Below, piece after piece: positions 46,001-51,433 of a DNA stretch of 64,000 nucleotides. The notes under the pieces are model-generated. The model made no database searches. It worked only from the letters and a program-made list of their open reading frames with translations, and was not told where the DNA came from. Position 1 is the first letter of the stretch. Each line of letters begins with the position of its first letter. Origin of the DNA: Sambucus nigra (Eukaryota; Streptophyta; Magnoliopsida; Dipsacales; Adoxaceae); assembly GCA_949130495.1 (NCBI GenBank), contig OX422207.1, forward strand, positions 710,988,456-711,052,455, in the 5' to 3' direction. Both the position numbers and the translations under genes were made by a program.

Positions 46001-48412
46001 ATATTAACAACAAAAATACCATCTACAATTTTATCACACGAAAAAACAGTGGGTACAACTTCAACACTAAGATTTTATCACAAATAAAAAAATTAAAAAA
46101 AAAAGTTAAGGACCACAGAGTCCTTACAAAACCACTGCCCAAAAAAACAAAACAGGGGTGCAAATGAGCTCCTTCTTCCACAATATAAAGCCCTTCAAGC
46201 TATGGTCAATGAGAAGCAGCAAAAAGGCTCTGTTCTGTGAACAGAGGGTTTCGGAATAACTAAACACTGTGTTTTGTATCTCTTTTTCGTGATATAAGAA
46301 GGTTAAACAAGGTATGTAAAGGTTTGAAAGAGGGTTTGTATGAAAAAAAAATCTCGGAAATCTGGTTCCTAAGGTATGAAATAGGGTTTCGACCAAAGGT
46401 TTTCAAACTCTCTATTTTTCTCGGCTGAAAAAGGGTTTGAAAAGGGTACAAGAAGCTTCATAAAGGTACTTTTTGGCTTTTAGATTTTTTTTTTTTTTTT
46501 GTGTACAAGAAATGTGCCGATTTTTTTGTGTTTTAAAGAAACCCCATTTAGACACGTGCGCTGCAACACAGCTGGGTAAAAAGACTCGGTTTCATGAATC
46601 GTAATTGTGAATTGGAACCGATTCACGATTCACACCCGAATCGCAACGATTTTCTATTCCCCTAAGAGTCTAACCTTGATTCGACTCGTTTTATAAGGGA
46701 ATCGAACCGAATCGGATGATTCGAATTGGAAATCGGACGATTTTGACGACCATGTAGATAGGCCTTTTTGTTCTTATTTTTAATCATTGAATATTATTTA
46801 CAGAATTTTTTCGTGGTTTTGTGCCTTGTGTGTGTATATTACTGTTGTGTACACTGATCAATCAAATTACTTTTACCTTTTGTGAGAAACTAAAATACCG
46901 TCTGAGATTAGTACTTTTAGCTCCACTTGTCTCCCTTGTACTTCATATTTCCAAATACCTTCCGACAATTCGCGCTGTCAACAGCCTTATCTCCAGCGGC
47001 ATTGACCACTTCTGAGTGATCTGGTGAGAGTTCACAGCTAACAACTCCCTTTCTCTCTCATCTATTTCTACCTGCTTCTTTCTTGTTTGAAAATATACAG
47101 TATAAGAAGAAACGTATACAATTTATATACCGAAGATAACCTGGCCCAGCTCTGCCGAGCCTCTTGTCATTCCCAGGAAATGTTGCGGCCCATTTCTTTC
47201 CAGACTCCACTAATCCAAAACTAGTCATGATCTCAAATAGGGGTGTGATCTCTCCAAAGTAGTTTTTAACGATATGATGTATATATTACATGCAATAAAG
47301 AGAAGACGACTCCCAAGCTCTTAAAACTTTTATACCAATTTTATTGTTATGTGGCTGAAGCGTACTTGTGTGTGCGCATGTGTATATATATATATACAGA
47401 AACTATTTACCCATGAAAATGATCTCAAATACAATGAGAATCCTAAAATATCATCATCATCCAAAAGTCATATTGAAGTCAGCTTATATACGAGGCTTGG
47501 ACCCTTATTTATAAAGTTGGATAAGGGAATCTTAAGAGGAAAAAAATAATCAAATTACTCAAATCAATCAGATAAATGAAAGATTAAAGTTATTTCAATC
47601 TATATAATTATGAAATAATTTGAGATGACTCTCAGAGTGTAATTAGAATAATTATACTATCCTACAATTCAGGTACTTATTTTAACAATTGTGTTGGCCT
47701 TGGTCTATATATTGCAATGGCATCGTTATTAATGGGAAACTTTACCTCGAACCATTTGTCCATTAGCTATAGCTCTATCTTAGTATCTTCCTTTGGATTA
47801 TAATTATGTTTTCATGAATAGTGCGTCATTTGACTCCACCATCAAGCTATGGGACGTGGAATCAGGGAGCCTCCTATACAGCTTAAATGGCCACAGGTAA
47901 CACAATTATCTGTGTAGTATTTTCGTGTTGAATGGAACACAAGGGAACTATATAAGCCCCTGTCATGACTACATAGAACAATAGTTATGAGGAAACTTTT
48001 TTCACTCGGGTAAAGAGTAAAATGGTGAAAGTATTTTTATTTATTTAACCTGAATCAAACGGGGCCTTGTCAACAACAAATGAAAAATAAAATTTATGAG
48101 AGAATTAAACCATGAACTATTCTTTAATGGCAATATCGTGCACCGCTTGTTATTATTGTCTAATTTTTTTCTCTAAATCATTGCAATCCTAGGGAACCCG
48201 TTTACTCTGTCGCATTCAGCCCCAACAGTGAATATTTGGCTAGTGGATCATTAGATAAATGCTTGCACATATGGTCTGTAAAGGAAGCTAAGATTGTGAA
48301 AACATATAGTGGGAGTGGTGGGATATTTGAAGTATGCTGGAACAAAGAAGGTGACAAAATTGCTGCTTGTTTTGCAAACAATGTTGTTTGCATCTTAGAT
48401 TTCCGAATGTAG
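8603..48412 (+). CDS. HOS15: LisH/WD40 transcriptional co-repressor, HOS15/TBL1-like (exons 2-14; first exon not seen)
   Basis: Thirteen exons joined by GT-AG introns encode 589 residues ending in ...VCILDFRM. In order: the C-terminal part of a LisH-type N-terminus ([15 protein letters not shown]), a highly charged Arg/Glu/Lys linker with 12-residue repeats, then about eight WD40 repeats ([62 protein letters not shown]). The match to Arabidopsis HOS15 as I recall it is strong and nearly collinear. That family (human TBL1/TBL1XR1) works in the nucleus as a histone-deacetylase co-repressor subunit; HOS15 also acts as a DCAF substrate receptor of CUL4-DDB1 and affects cold tolerance, stress responses and flowering. 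With a first exon of about 20 codons the protein would be near the usual 610 residues. All junction phases agree and no stop interrupts the exons, so the gene looks intact despite transposon-filled introns. Confidence 0.93.
8844..9315 (+). CDS. HOS15: HOS15-like exon 3 (charged linker)
   Basis: The acceptor is fixed at TCTCTAG|AATGATG, because the TAG is in frame; the donor is ACAG|GTGAAT. It encodes [17 protein letters not shown]..., then a Lys/Arg/Glu-rich linker containing four 12-residue repeats, then [13 protein letters not shown]. The linker is low-complexity in all HOS15 proteins; repeat number varies. Confidence 0.93.
9018..9161 (+). repeat. 36-bp coding minisatellite in exon 3
   Basis: Four tandem units of 36 bp in frame, each encoding a variant of [12 protein letters not shown] (units at 9018, 9054, 9090 and 9126, the last diverging). 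The unit lengthens the charged helix by 12 residues per copy without shifting the frame. Confidence 0.88.
9558..9667 (+). CDS. HOS15: HOS15-like exon 4
   Basis: Begins after ATAATAG, ends before GTTTGA. It encodes [14 protein letters not shown]...[11 protein letters not shown], linking the charged region to the first WD40 repeat. Confidence 0.92.
9668..10334. other. Intron 4 (667 bp), nothing recognised
   Basis: AT-rich intron with GT...AG borders; no transposon ends seen. Confidence 0.6.
10335..10381 (+). CDS. HOS15: HOS15-like exon 5
   Basis: 47-bp microexon after TGACAG and before GTACGT. It encodes [16 protein letters not shown], the core of WD40 repeat 1 (HOS15 has VCACAWSPSASLLASG). 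Confidence 0.93.
10382..11106. other. Intron 5 (725 bp), nothing recognised
   Basis: AT-rich intron with short non-conserved reading frames only. Confidence 0.6.
11107..11257 (+). CDS. HOS15: HOS15-like exon 6
   Basis: After ATGTAG, before GTAAGT. It encodes [15 protein letters not shown]... and ends [11 protein letters not shown]. The invariant-looking [11 protein letters not shown] continues into exon 7 with GEGTLLATG. Confidence 0.94.
12371..12447. repeat. LINE 3'-tail-like segment (left part; resumes at 13329)
   Basis: CTCAACTCAACACAACAC followed by AAAGCCTTTTCCCAA and (resuming after the hAT insertion) GGCTATATGAATCC. This is a sequence common at the ends of plant L1-type LINEs; a related copy lies at 20080-20130. 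Confidence 0.5.
12448..13328. mobile_element. hAT-like element, 881 bp, nested
   Basis: Ends CATAGTTGTTTAAGGC and (reverse-complemented) CATAGTTGTTGAAGGC. Flanks GGTTACAT and GGCTATAT are an 8-bp duplication with two changes. Subterminal arrays of AGGCG/CGCCT motifs lie at both ends (12465-12505, 13200-13320). No coding capacity. It splits the LINE-tail-like segment. Confidence 0.8.
13957..14856. mobile_element. hAT non-autonomous element, 900 bp, third nesting layer
   Basis: Ends CATAGTTGTCA and its perfect inverse TGACAACTATG. Perfect 8-bp duplication GTTGACGC at 13949-13956 and 14857-14864. Subterminal repeats of the ATTCACGATT/GAATCGTGAAT type lie at both ends, the same kind found in the 5.3-kb element 41428-46754, which is the likely source of its transposase. 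Confidence 0.93.
14931..15850 (-). pseudogene. hAT transposase (BED finger + DUF659) fragment
   Basis: Minus-strand pieces in successive frames. A BED-finger-like stretch lies near 15800-15700 ([19 protein letters not shown]). DUF659-type sequence follows at 15403-15122 ([42 protein letters not shown]) and at 15125-14931 ([34 protein letters not shown]). These match the plant hAT transposase pattern VVTDNASNY...[18 protein letters not shown]. Frameshifts and stops make it non-functional. The catalytic C-terminal half and hATC dimerisation domain are missing or lost. Confidence 0.85.
16602..16988. other. End of intron 6 with a (TTTA)n tract
   Basis: Contains a TTTA microsatellite at about 16846-16878, otherwise nothing recognised, up to the acceptor TTTCTAG before exon 7. 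Confidence 0.6.
16989..17052 (+). CDS. HOS15: HOS15-like exon 7
   Basis: 64-bp exon [23 protein letters not shown]40 repeat 2, after TTCTAG and before GTAACT. It differs from HOS15 only at a few positions. Confidence 0.94.
17053..18380. other. Intron 7, left part, nothing recognised
   Basis: AT-rich intron sequence without clear repeat borders or coding motifs. Confidence 0.5.
18381..18457. repeat. (AT)n microsatellite
   Basis: About 77 bp of uninterrupted AT dinucleotide directly adjoining a hAT element on its right. Confidence 0.95.
18462..19025. mobile_element. hAT-type non-autonomous element, 564 bp
   Basis: Ends CAGTGGCGGATCCAGGA and (reverse-complemented) CAGGGGCGGACCCAGCA. 8-bp flanks TATACACG / CGTACACG, six of eight matching. 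Same terminal family as 634-954 and 25024-26199. It is inserted between two AT-dinucleotide tracts in intron 7. Confidence 0.85.
19038..19067. repeat. (AT)n microsatellite
   Basis: 30 bp of alternating A and T just right of the hAT element. Confidence 0.9.
19594..19752 (+). CDS. HOS15: HOS15-like exon 8
   Basis: After TTCTATAG, before GTTATT. It encodes [19 protein letters not shown]...[18 protein letters not shown], covering the end of one WD40 repeat and a full next one. Near-identical to HOS15 in [19 protein letters not shown]. Confidence 0.95.
19859..19980 (+). CDS. HOS15: HOS15-like exon 9
   Basis: After TATGTCAG, before GTTTGT. It encodes (A)[36 protein letters not shown] ending GHQ. 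The junction codon gives Ala where HOS15 has Gly (FHSGPTLDVDW). Confidence 0.95.
20060..22010 (-). pseudogene. L1-type LINE, 5'-truncated and decayed, in intron 9
   Basis: Minus-strand ORF2 remnants in the right order. The segment before reverse transcriptase (about 22005-21650) reads [31 protein letters not shown] and [14 protein letters not shown]. The catalytic palm region (about 21480-21310) shows [15 protein letters not shown], where the usual pattern is FADD, and [10 protein letters not shown]. The C-terminal region (about 21190-21120) reads LKGKFC and [12 protein letters not shown], matching KLKGKFYRTAIRPAMLYGTECW of plant LINEs. A tail sequence (AACGAAGCCTTTTCC...TTGGGGTTGGTATATGAA on the plus strand, 20080-20125) marks the 3' end. 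A hAT at 20608-21033 interrupts it. Not functional: stops throughout. Confidence 0.78.
20608..21033. mobile_element. hAT non-autonomous element, 426 bp, inside the LINE
   Basis: Ends CACTGTTCTAAAAAACCCGC and (reverse-complemented) CAAGGTTCTAAAAAACGCGG. Perfect 8-bp duplication GTTGAAAT (20600-20607, 21034-21041). Subterminal CCTAGGC/AGGCG motif arrays occur at both ends. Confidence 0.93.
22451..22525 (+). CDS. HOS15: HOS15-like exon 10
   Basis: 75 bp after CTTCAG, before [31 protein letters not shown]. Confidence 0.95.
22804..22857 (+). CDS. HOS15: HOS15-like exon 11
   Basis: 54 bp after CTACAG, before [27 protein letters not shown]15 has IWNIKQSTFVHDLREHTK, so this loop is the more variable part. 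Confidence 0.93.
22988..23061 (+). CDS. HOS15: HOS15-like exon 12
   Basis: 74 bp after TGTAG, before [30 protein letters not shown] plus two bases of a Ser codon completed 24.76 kb downstream in exon 13. Confidence 0.95.
23062..23577. other. Intron 12, original left end
   Basis: AT-rich; only unrelated short reading frames. Ends at the gypsy LTR. Confidence 0.5.
23578..23905 (+). repeat. 5' LTR of the intron-12 gypsy element
   Basis: About 328 bp, TGGTGA...CTGACTACA, followed by a tRNA-Met-like primer site. Confidence 0.82.
23960..24705 (+). pseudogene. Gag N-terminal region of the intron-12 gypsy element
   Basis: Plus-strand frames near 23960-24130 read [33 protein letters not shown] and IERLDK, the coiled gag N-terminus of plant gypsy elements, with several stops. 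The frame is cut at 24713 by a hAT insertion and resumes after 38641. Confidence 0.5.
25024..26199. mobile_element. hAT-type non-autonomous element, 1176 bp, third layer
   Basis: Ends CAAGGGCGGAACCAGAA and (reverse-complemented) CATGGGTGGATCTAGGA. 8-bp duplication TATTGAAG (25016-25023) / CATTGAAG (26200-26207). Same family as 634-954. A SINE-like unit sits near its left end. Confidence 0.9.
25070..25313 (+). mobile_element. SINE-like element with poly(A) tail
   Basis: A pol III B-box match GGTTCGATCCC (25151-25161) with an upstream GTGGTTAGGCGC A-box-like stretch, a GC-rich body unlike its surroundings, and a 3' A-tract (about 25288-25312). A second B-box-like GGTTCGATCCC lies at 25074, so the head may be a dimer or a rearrangement. 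AAGTC occurs on both sides and might be the remnant of a target duplication. Start is approximate. Confidence 0.6.
26229..26751 (-). repeat. 3' LTR of the Tat element
   Basis: 523 bp. On the minus strand a TATA box (GGCTATAAATACATTG) is near 26425. It includes about four tandem units of roughly 20 bp of the form CTTAAGTTGCTCGG (26575-26660). A polypurine-like ATTGGGGGCTTC adjoins it on the minus strand (26752-26763). Confidence 0.95.
27017..27024 (+). promoter_or_regulatory. Probable TATA box of the antisense gene
   Basis: TATTTAAG 161 bp upstream of the ATG at 27185. The second copy has TATTTAAA on the minus strand at 56065-56058, 160 bp from its ATG, so sequence and spacing are conserved. 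Confidence 0.55.
27185..29343 (+). pseudogene. Antisense gene a of the Tat element: gypsy-type 'transposase'-like protein with coiled coil
   Basis: The start ATG at 27185 ([15 protein letters not shown]) is supported by the matching start in the second copy at 55898. Exon 1 contains [26 protein letters not shown] and [20 protein letters not shown], resembling the Pfam 'putative gypsy type transposon' family (PF04195 type) as I recall it. A GT-AG intron (about 27690-27776) joins to [24 protein letters not shown], and a second GT-AG intron may lie at 28471-28546. The rest is low-complexity Ser/Pro sequence, then a coiled coil (28733-29083). A stop at 27608-27610, another at about 28249 and frame changes make this copy defective. 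It ends near 29343. Confidence 0.7.
29521..30788 (+). pseudogene. Antisense gene b of the Tat element: coiled-coil protein
   Basis: Same protein as the intact 445-residue copy at 52214-53551. It opens [22 protein letters not shown] and ends ...[15 protein letters not shown]. It is broken by TAG at 29758-29760 and frame changes near 29800 and 30300. Conserved blocks are [53 protein letters not shown] and [21 protein letters not shown] know no function. Confidence 0.7.
31040..31200. repeat. 31-bp minisatellite of the Tat element
   Basis: Five to six tandem units around GACCAACCGGAGTTGG, between the end of antisense gene b and the integrase stop. Related arrays (ACCAACCGAAGTTGGTC) occur at 49735-50090, and a looser version at 51810-51960. 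Confidence 0.85.
31313..33452 (-). pseudogene. Tat element RNase H / archaeal RNase H / integrase
   Basis: The 557-codon frame 33452-31779 holds the end of the retroelement RNase H ([27 protein letters not shown]). A second, archaeal-type RNase H follows ([44 protein letters not shown]). Integrase then shows the HHCC zinc motif (HEGSCGAH...CDKCQRF) and the DDE core ([43 protein letters not shown]). A stop at 31776 and frame shifts separate the integrase C-terminus (31594-31313, [18 protein letters not shown]...[10 protein letters not shown]). The clean homologous copy is 50226-51317. Confidence 0.93.
33564..34537 (-). pseudogene. Tat element reverse transcriptase
   Basis: Frame 34537-34061 carries [21 protein letters not shown] and [19 protein letters not shown], then [11 protein letters not shown] one-base shift leads into frame 34106-33564 with [20 protein letters not shown], the catalytic YVDD ([12 protein letters not shown]) and [18 protein letters not shown]. 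The connection continues to the start of RNase H and is broken by a stop at about 33562. All catalytic residues of the palm are visible. Confidence 0.93.
34612..35573 (-). pseudogene. Tat element aspartic protease region
   Basis: Frame 35573-34881 is Arg/Glu-rich at first, then shows the retropepsin active site as [25 protein letters not shown] replaces the more usual DTGSS, as in many Tat elements. A frame shift near 35055 continues with [25 protein letters not shown] and [14 protein letters not shown]. Confidence 0.85.
35582..37058 (-). pseudogene. Tat element gag
   Basis: Three overlapping frames. 37058-36498 is an Arg/Ser-rich N-terminus; 36513-36148 starts the capsid-like domain ([41 protein letters not shown]). 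36250-35582 continues it ([15 protein letters not shown]) and ends in a zinc-knuckle-like [16 protein letters not shown]. The frame shift near 36175 falls in an A-run of eight, a likely slippage or mutation site. The gag ends in a stop before the protease frame. Confidence 0.85.
37185..37199 (-). other. Primer binding site of the Tat element
   Basis: Minus strand reads TGGCGCCGTCTATGG right after the LTR and a few spacer bases (AGAT). This is the tRNA type usual in Tat/Athila elements. Confidence 0.85.
37200..37715 (-). repeat. 5' LTR of the Tat element
   Basis: 516 bp, near-identical to 26229-26751; it lacks a few bases (CTTCAGG) near the right end and has single-base changes in the CTTAAGTTGCTCGG array. 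Confidence 0.95.
38985..39455 (+). pseudogene. Gag core of the intron-12 gypsy element
   Basis: Frame at 39073-39258 reads [25 protein letters not shown] and [22 protein letters not shown], the retrotransposon gag domain, then a stop. It is cut by the hAT at 39456 and continues at 40709 with [19 protein letters not shown] and a damaged zinc knuckle ([13 protein letters not shown]). Confidence 0.8.
39456..40700. mobile_element. hAT non-autonomous element, 1245 bp
   Basis: Ends CAGGGCCGGCCCGAAAG and (reverse-complemented) CAGGGCCGGCCCAAG. Perfect 8-bp duplication GTTGCAGT (39448-39455, 40701-40708). The AT-rich interior has no coding. Removing it restores the gag reading region. Confidence 0.95.
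40709..41197 (+). pseudogene. Gag C-terminal region and polypurine tract of the intron-12 gypsy element
   Basis: Continues gag ([16 protein letters not shown]...[12 protein letters not shown], then a degenerate CX2CX4HX4C-like stretch) with stops, and ends at a GGGGTGAGGGGGAG polypurine tract abutting LTR 2. Pol is absent. Confidence 0.65.
41198..41427 (+). repeat. 3' LTR of the intron-12 gypsy element, left part (right part 46763-46860)
   Basis: Starts TGGTGAGTCAG; shares GGGTGGATGAGCCCAACC...GGTTATCTCCTAAATAA with LTR 1. The remaining part lies after the hAT at 46763-46860. Confidence 0.8.
41646..45990 (-). pseudogene. hAT transposase (BED - DUF659 - catalytic - hATC), split by an LTR element
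   Basis: In minus-strand order: BED finger [23 protein letters not shown] near 45905-45830 in short overlapping pieces; a DUF659 block ([15 protein letters not shown], 45360-45310; [21 protein letters not shown], 45190-45120; [19 protein letters not shown]); a core block at 44907-44593 ([33 protein letters not shown]); a decayed [21 protein letters not shown] motif near 44575; and the hATC dimerisation domain near 44150-44020 ([34 protein letters not shown]). The acidic C-terminal tail is interrupted at 43527 by the LTR element and resumes at 41693 ([13 protein letters not shown], stop 41646). Frame shifts and stops disable it. Confidence 0.88.
41694..43527 (+). mobile_element. Non-autonomous LTR retrotransposon (LARD/TRIM type), copy 2
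   Basis: LTRs 41694-42175 and 43122-43527 start TGATG(C/T)GTTTGGTGATC and end TTGATTCACATCA, with a perfect 5-bp duplication ACAAT (41689-41693, 43528-43532). Primer site ATTGGTATCATAACTGC follows LTR 1. The tail CTCGAGGACGAGCTTTTTCGAAGCCGGAGAGAA before LTR 2 is the pol end/polypurine tract typical of gypsy parents. The interior (42176-43121) is proline-codon-rich with no conserved retroelement domain. LTR 1 is longer through a roughly 70-bp internal duplication (TTAGTTATTTTTAGTTATTA repeated near 41850-41930). Confidence 0.93.
46866..47821. other. Intron 12, original right end, nothing recognised
   Basis: AT-rich intron sequence with a short TA repeat near 47382; ends in the acceptor GAATAG before exon 13. 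Confidence 0.5.
47822..47896 (+). CDS. HOS15: HOS15-like exon 13
   Basis: 75 bp after ATGAATAG, before [30 protein letters not shown]. The first base completes the Ser codon split across the 24.76-kb intron; frame is exactly preserved. Confidence 0.95.
48193..48412 (+). CDS. HOS15: HOS15-like exon 14, terminal
   Basis: After ATCCTAG to stop TAG at 48410-48412: [29 protein letters not shown]...[33 protein letters not shown]. It is the last WD40 repeats and C-terminus, with the family-specific DFRM ending. Confidence 0.96.
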
Positions 48413-49080
48413 AGCCCAAAGAATCTCGTCATTTGTACTTTGGAGATTAATGTTGTACTACTAGCTTAGTACTTTTTTTTTTTTAGCCTTTTGGTTTGCC
48501 AGTAACATATGTTTAGTATGTTGTTAGGTATATAGCAGTGATATTGCCTATAATGGTTGTGGTGATGCTGCTGATTAAATGTATGCAATTCCATTTGTAC
48601 TATTGTAATCCATTGGAACTTTTAAGTTATTAAAACTTGTGTTCTAATTCGATTAAATGAGAGAGACTGGAAATTTTGGAATGTTTTGTTGGAAGAAATT
48701 ATGGTAGAGGACACAAATGGGATTTTGTGTTTGAATGCAAGACGTATTATTTTCAAACCAAGAGTTGCAAGTCTCTCGTTTTTCAAATTTGCAAATTTAA
48801 TTAAGTTCGGAAAACTCAAATAGAAATATTATGGTGTTTTGAATTTAAAGTGAAATTGATTTATTTTGTATTCTCTAATATTTCACTTCGAAAAATATGG
48901 CATTTTGCTCCACTTGATTTGTCAAAACTTGTGTTTGAAGTCTCGTCATCTTGGTGACGTGGTTGGTCAGGTTTTCACCGGTGCAGTCATGGACAAAGAA
49001 GCAGCATCATGGGTCCATGTTTGCTGGTTGGTTTTGCGGCTGTGGGTGGAAAAATGGAATAGAGAATTTAGCATTGGTCT
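48413..49080. other. 3' UTR and flank of the HOS15-like gene
   Basis: Transcribed tail probably ends within about 250 bp (AT-rich, TTGTAATCC...TTATTAAAACTTG near 48604-48640). No further gene seen. Confidence 0.5.
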
Positions 49081-49206
49081 AAGGTCCGTTTGGCAATTCA
49101 ATTTTAAGACTTGGAATTGGAAGGTTAATTTCAATTAAGTGGAATTAAAATTGGCCTTTGAATTCCATTTTCATGACTTGGAACTGGGTTGCCAAACGGA
49201 CCCTTA
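49081..49206. mobile_element. Short foldback MITE
   Basis: AAGGTCCGTTTGGCAA at the left and TTGCCAAACGGACCCTT at the right form a 16-17-bp inverted repeat; the interior is also partly self-complementary (GGAATTGGAAG.../...TTCCATTTTC). CTAA/TTAA at the edges suggests a Tourist-type TAA/TTA target but the exact border is uncertain. Confidence 0.65.
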
Positions 49207-49254
49207 AGTGGATTTTAGGAAAATTTTGCGTATCAACTTTCATAAGATTTTGGA

Positions 49255-49530
49255 AATGATCGTTAACGGGTCGTGTTTCGGGCCGACATGGCACGACACG
49301 ACAAGATTTTTTCAGTCACGAACACGACACGAATTCGTGTTTTTTTTAGTTGACACGAATACAATCCGAATAAAAATTAACATGGCACGACAAGACACGA
49401 ATATCAGAATTTTTTAAATTTCACCCCTAAAAAACACGATAACACGACACAACTCATAATTCAGACACGAACATGAAAAAAATACGACGCGAACACGACA
49501 TATCGTGTCAATTTCGTGTTGTTTCTAAAA
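49255..49530. repeat. Repeat with CACGACACGA motif array
   Basis: Begins near AACGGGTCGTGTTTCGGGCC and ends near TCGTGTCAATTTCGTGTTG, with many CACGACACGA units. Resembles a common plant hAT-like repeat; no target duplication was identified. Confidence 0.4.
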
Positions 49531-49619
49531 TTGTCCCCCTACCGTCTGAGTACTATTGTGTAAAACCCCATACCTCAAAGAACCATTTGTTCTTTGAGGA
49601 ACTTTTGTAATAATATTAC

Positions 49620-50120
49620 CTCCCGACCAACATAAGTTGGTATTTGAGAGCATATTTTGTTTTCAAACCAATCGAGATTGGTGTTATAAGAATGTTGTTC
49701 TCGCCCTTTTACCAACCAAAGTTGGTCGTGGGTTTGAACTATTGCCTCCTAACCAAAGGAGTATATTTTGTTCTCGCCCTATTACCAACCGAAGTTGGTC
49801 GTGGGTCCAAACTATCAGGTTCGTTCGAACTATCTTGTCCACAAGCTCTTTTACCAACCGAAGTTGATCACGCAAGTGTACGACTCCTAGCCAAAGGAGT
49901 ATAATTTGCTCTCGCTATTTTACCAACCGAAGTTGATCACGCTCGAACTATCAGGTTCTTTCGAACTATCTTGTCCACAAGCTCTTTTACCAACCGAAGT
50001 TGATCACGCAAGTGTACGACTCCTAACCAAAGGAGTATATCAGTTGTTCTCGCCCTTTTACCAACCGGAGTTGGTCGTGGGTTTGAACTATCGTCTTCTT
50101 CTTGCTGTCGAGCAGCGTAG
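49620..50120. repeat. Tat-element minisatellite region (second copy, piece A)
   Basis: Eight or so dispersed units of ACCAACCGAAGTTGGTC with spacers such as GTGGGTTTGAACTATC, in the same position relative to integrase as the array at 31040-31200. Confidence 0.75.
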
Positions 50121-50225
50121 TGTACAACACTAGTATTCCCCGAAAAACTTTCAAACAAAGGAGAGAAAAATGGTGATAAACATCATCGTTTTATTCATAT
50201 TGATGGAACCGTTGTACATTTTACA

Positions 50226-51317
50226 TCATTGATAATACTTGCGAAGGTGTTCAGCATTCCAAGCATTCTTGAATTCCACTCCTTCTAGAGTTGCTATTCG
50301 GTAAGTTCCTGGTCGAACAACTTCTGTAACTCGGTAAGGCCCATGCCAGTTTGCCTCCAATTTATTGTGCTTTTGAATTACCTTCTTTAACACATAATCT
50401 CCTTCCTTTAAATCGCATTTCCTCACCCTTTTGTTGTAGAAAAGAGCTGTTCGTTGTTGATAAGCAGCATTCCTAATGGCTGCTTCTTCTCTGACCTCCT
50501 CGAGCATATCCAAATCCAGTCTTCTCATCAAGTCACTGACAGGAGAATTGAAATTCAGTACTCTATGCGTTGGAAGACCCAACTCGGTAGGTGTTACAGC
50601 CCCACTTCCAAATGCCAGTATATATGGTGATTCTCCAGTCACTGCTCGGGGAGTTGTTCGGTAAGCCCACAATACTGATTGTAGCTCATTAATCCAGTTA
50701 GCTTTAGCTTCACTTAGCCTTTTCTTCAAACCATTTAGCAGTGTTCTATTCGTCACTTCAGTCTGTCCATTGCTTTGAGGATGGCCTGGTGCTGAATGAA
50801 CCTTCAAAATGTTCGACTGATGACAATAGGTAGCAAATTCCTCGTTATCAAATTGGGTTCCATGGTCTGTGATGAAGGCATGAGGGAGACCATATCGACA
50901 GATGATATTCTTCCAAACGAACTGGTATACCTTCTCGTATGTCATATCAATAAGCGGCCCAGCTTCTACCCACTTAGTAAAATAGTCCACTGCAACGACG
51001 AGGTACTTGAATCTTCCTCGGGTGGTCGGCAGTGGTCCAACCAAATCAATTCCCCATATGGCAAATGGCCAAGGGGAAGTTATTGGTGTCAACAATGCTT
51101 GTGGAGTTCGTCGGATGGAGGAAAATCGTTGGCACTTGTCACATTTCTTAGCATAGGCTATACAATCAGCCCTCATCGTCGGCAAGTAGTATCCTTGAGT
51201 CATTACCCTTTGCAAAAGTGTTCGACCTGCTACATGAGCTCCACAAGACCCTTCATGAATCTCTTCAATCAATTCTTTCACTTCGGAGGGATGTACACAT
51301 CTCTGCAAACCTGCCAT
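50226..51317 (-). pseudogene. Tat integrase fragment, open frame of 363 codons (piece A)
   Basis: Uninterrupted from ...[27 protein letters not shown] through the zinc motif (KKCDKCQRF), the DDE core ([28 protein letters not shown]; the Glu in [11 protein letters not shown]) to the C-terminal [18 protein letters not shown]...LRKYYQ. The homologous stretch in the first element is broken, so this piece is better kept. The fragment stops abruptly near 51430, before the archaeal RNase H. On the same strand as the antisense genes at 52214-55898, whereas in the complete element they lie on opposite strands: a rearranged junction. Confidence 0.9.
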
Positions 51318-51433
51318 AATTCCTCGTCAATATAAAATTCCATTAGTTAATACATACCGAGCAGCTTTATTCTTCAATTTCTTGGCAGCGAGCTTATCCT
51401 CTGGCAATTCTCCCTCTTCAATATATACCCTGA

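Larger units (their letters stand above)
41428..46754. mobile_element. hAT transposon, 5.3 kb, with all transposase domains but broken
   Basis: Ends CATAGTTGTCA and (reverse-complemented) CATGGTCGTCA. 8-bp duplication TAAATAGG (41420-41427) / TAGATAGG (46755-46762). Subterminal GAATCGTGAATTG / ATTCACGATT repeats lie at both ends, as in 13957-14856. It carries a minus-strand transposase pseudogene and, inside that gene's 3' end, the LTR element 41694-43527. It is itself inserted in the gypsy 3' LTR. Confidence 0.92.
23578..46860 (+). mobile_element. Gag-only Ty3/gypsy element filling intron 12, 23.3 kb with its nested insertions
   Basis: LTR 1 (23578-23905) and LTR 2 (41198-46860, split by a hAT at 41428-46754) share the start TGGTGA, the segment GGGTGGATGAGCCCA...GGTTATCTCCTAAATAA, and the end ...TGTTGTGTAC(T/A)CTGA...CA. 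With the hAT removed, LTR 2 is about the same length as LTR 1 (about 330 bp). Flanking pentamers are GTCAA and ATCAA. A primer site TGGTATCAGACAACG follows LTR 1 (from 23912), and a polypurine tract GGTGAGGGGGAG precedes LTR 2. Internal coding is limited to gag (23960-24340 and 38985-41190); no pol motifs. Excluding insertions it is only about 2.7 kb. Confidence 0.85.
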
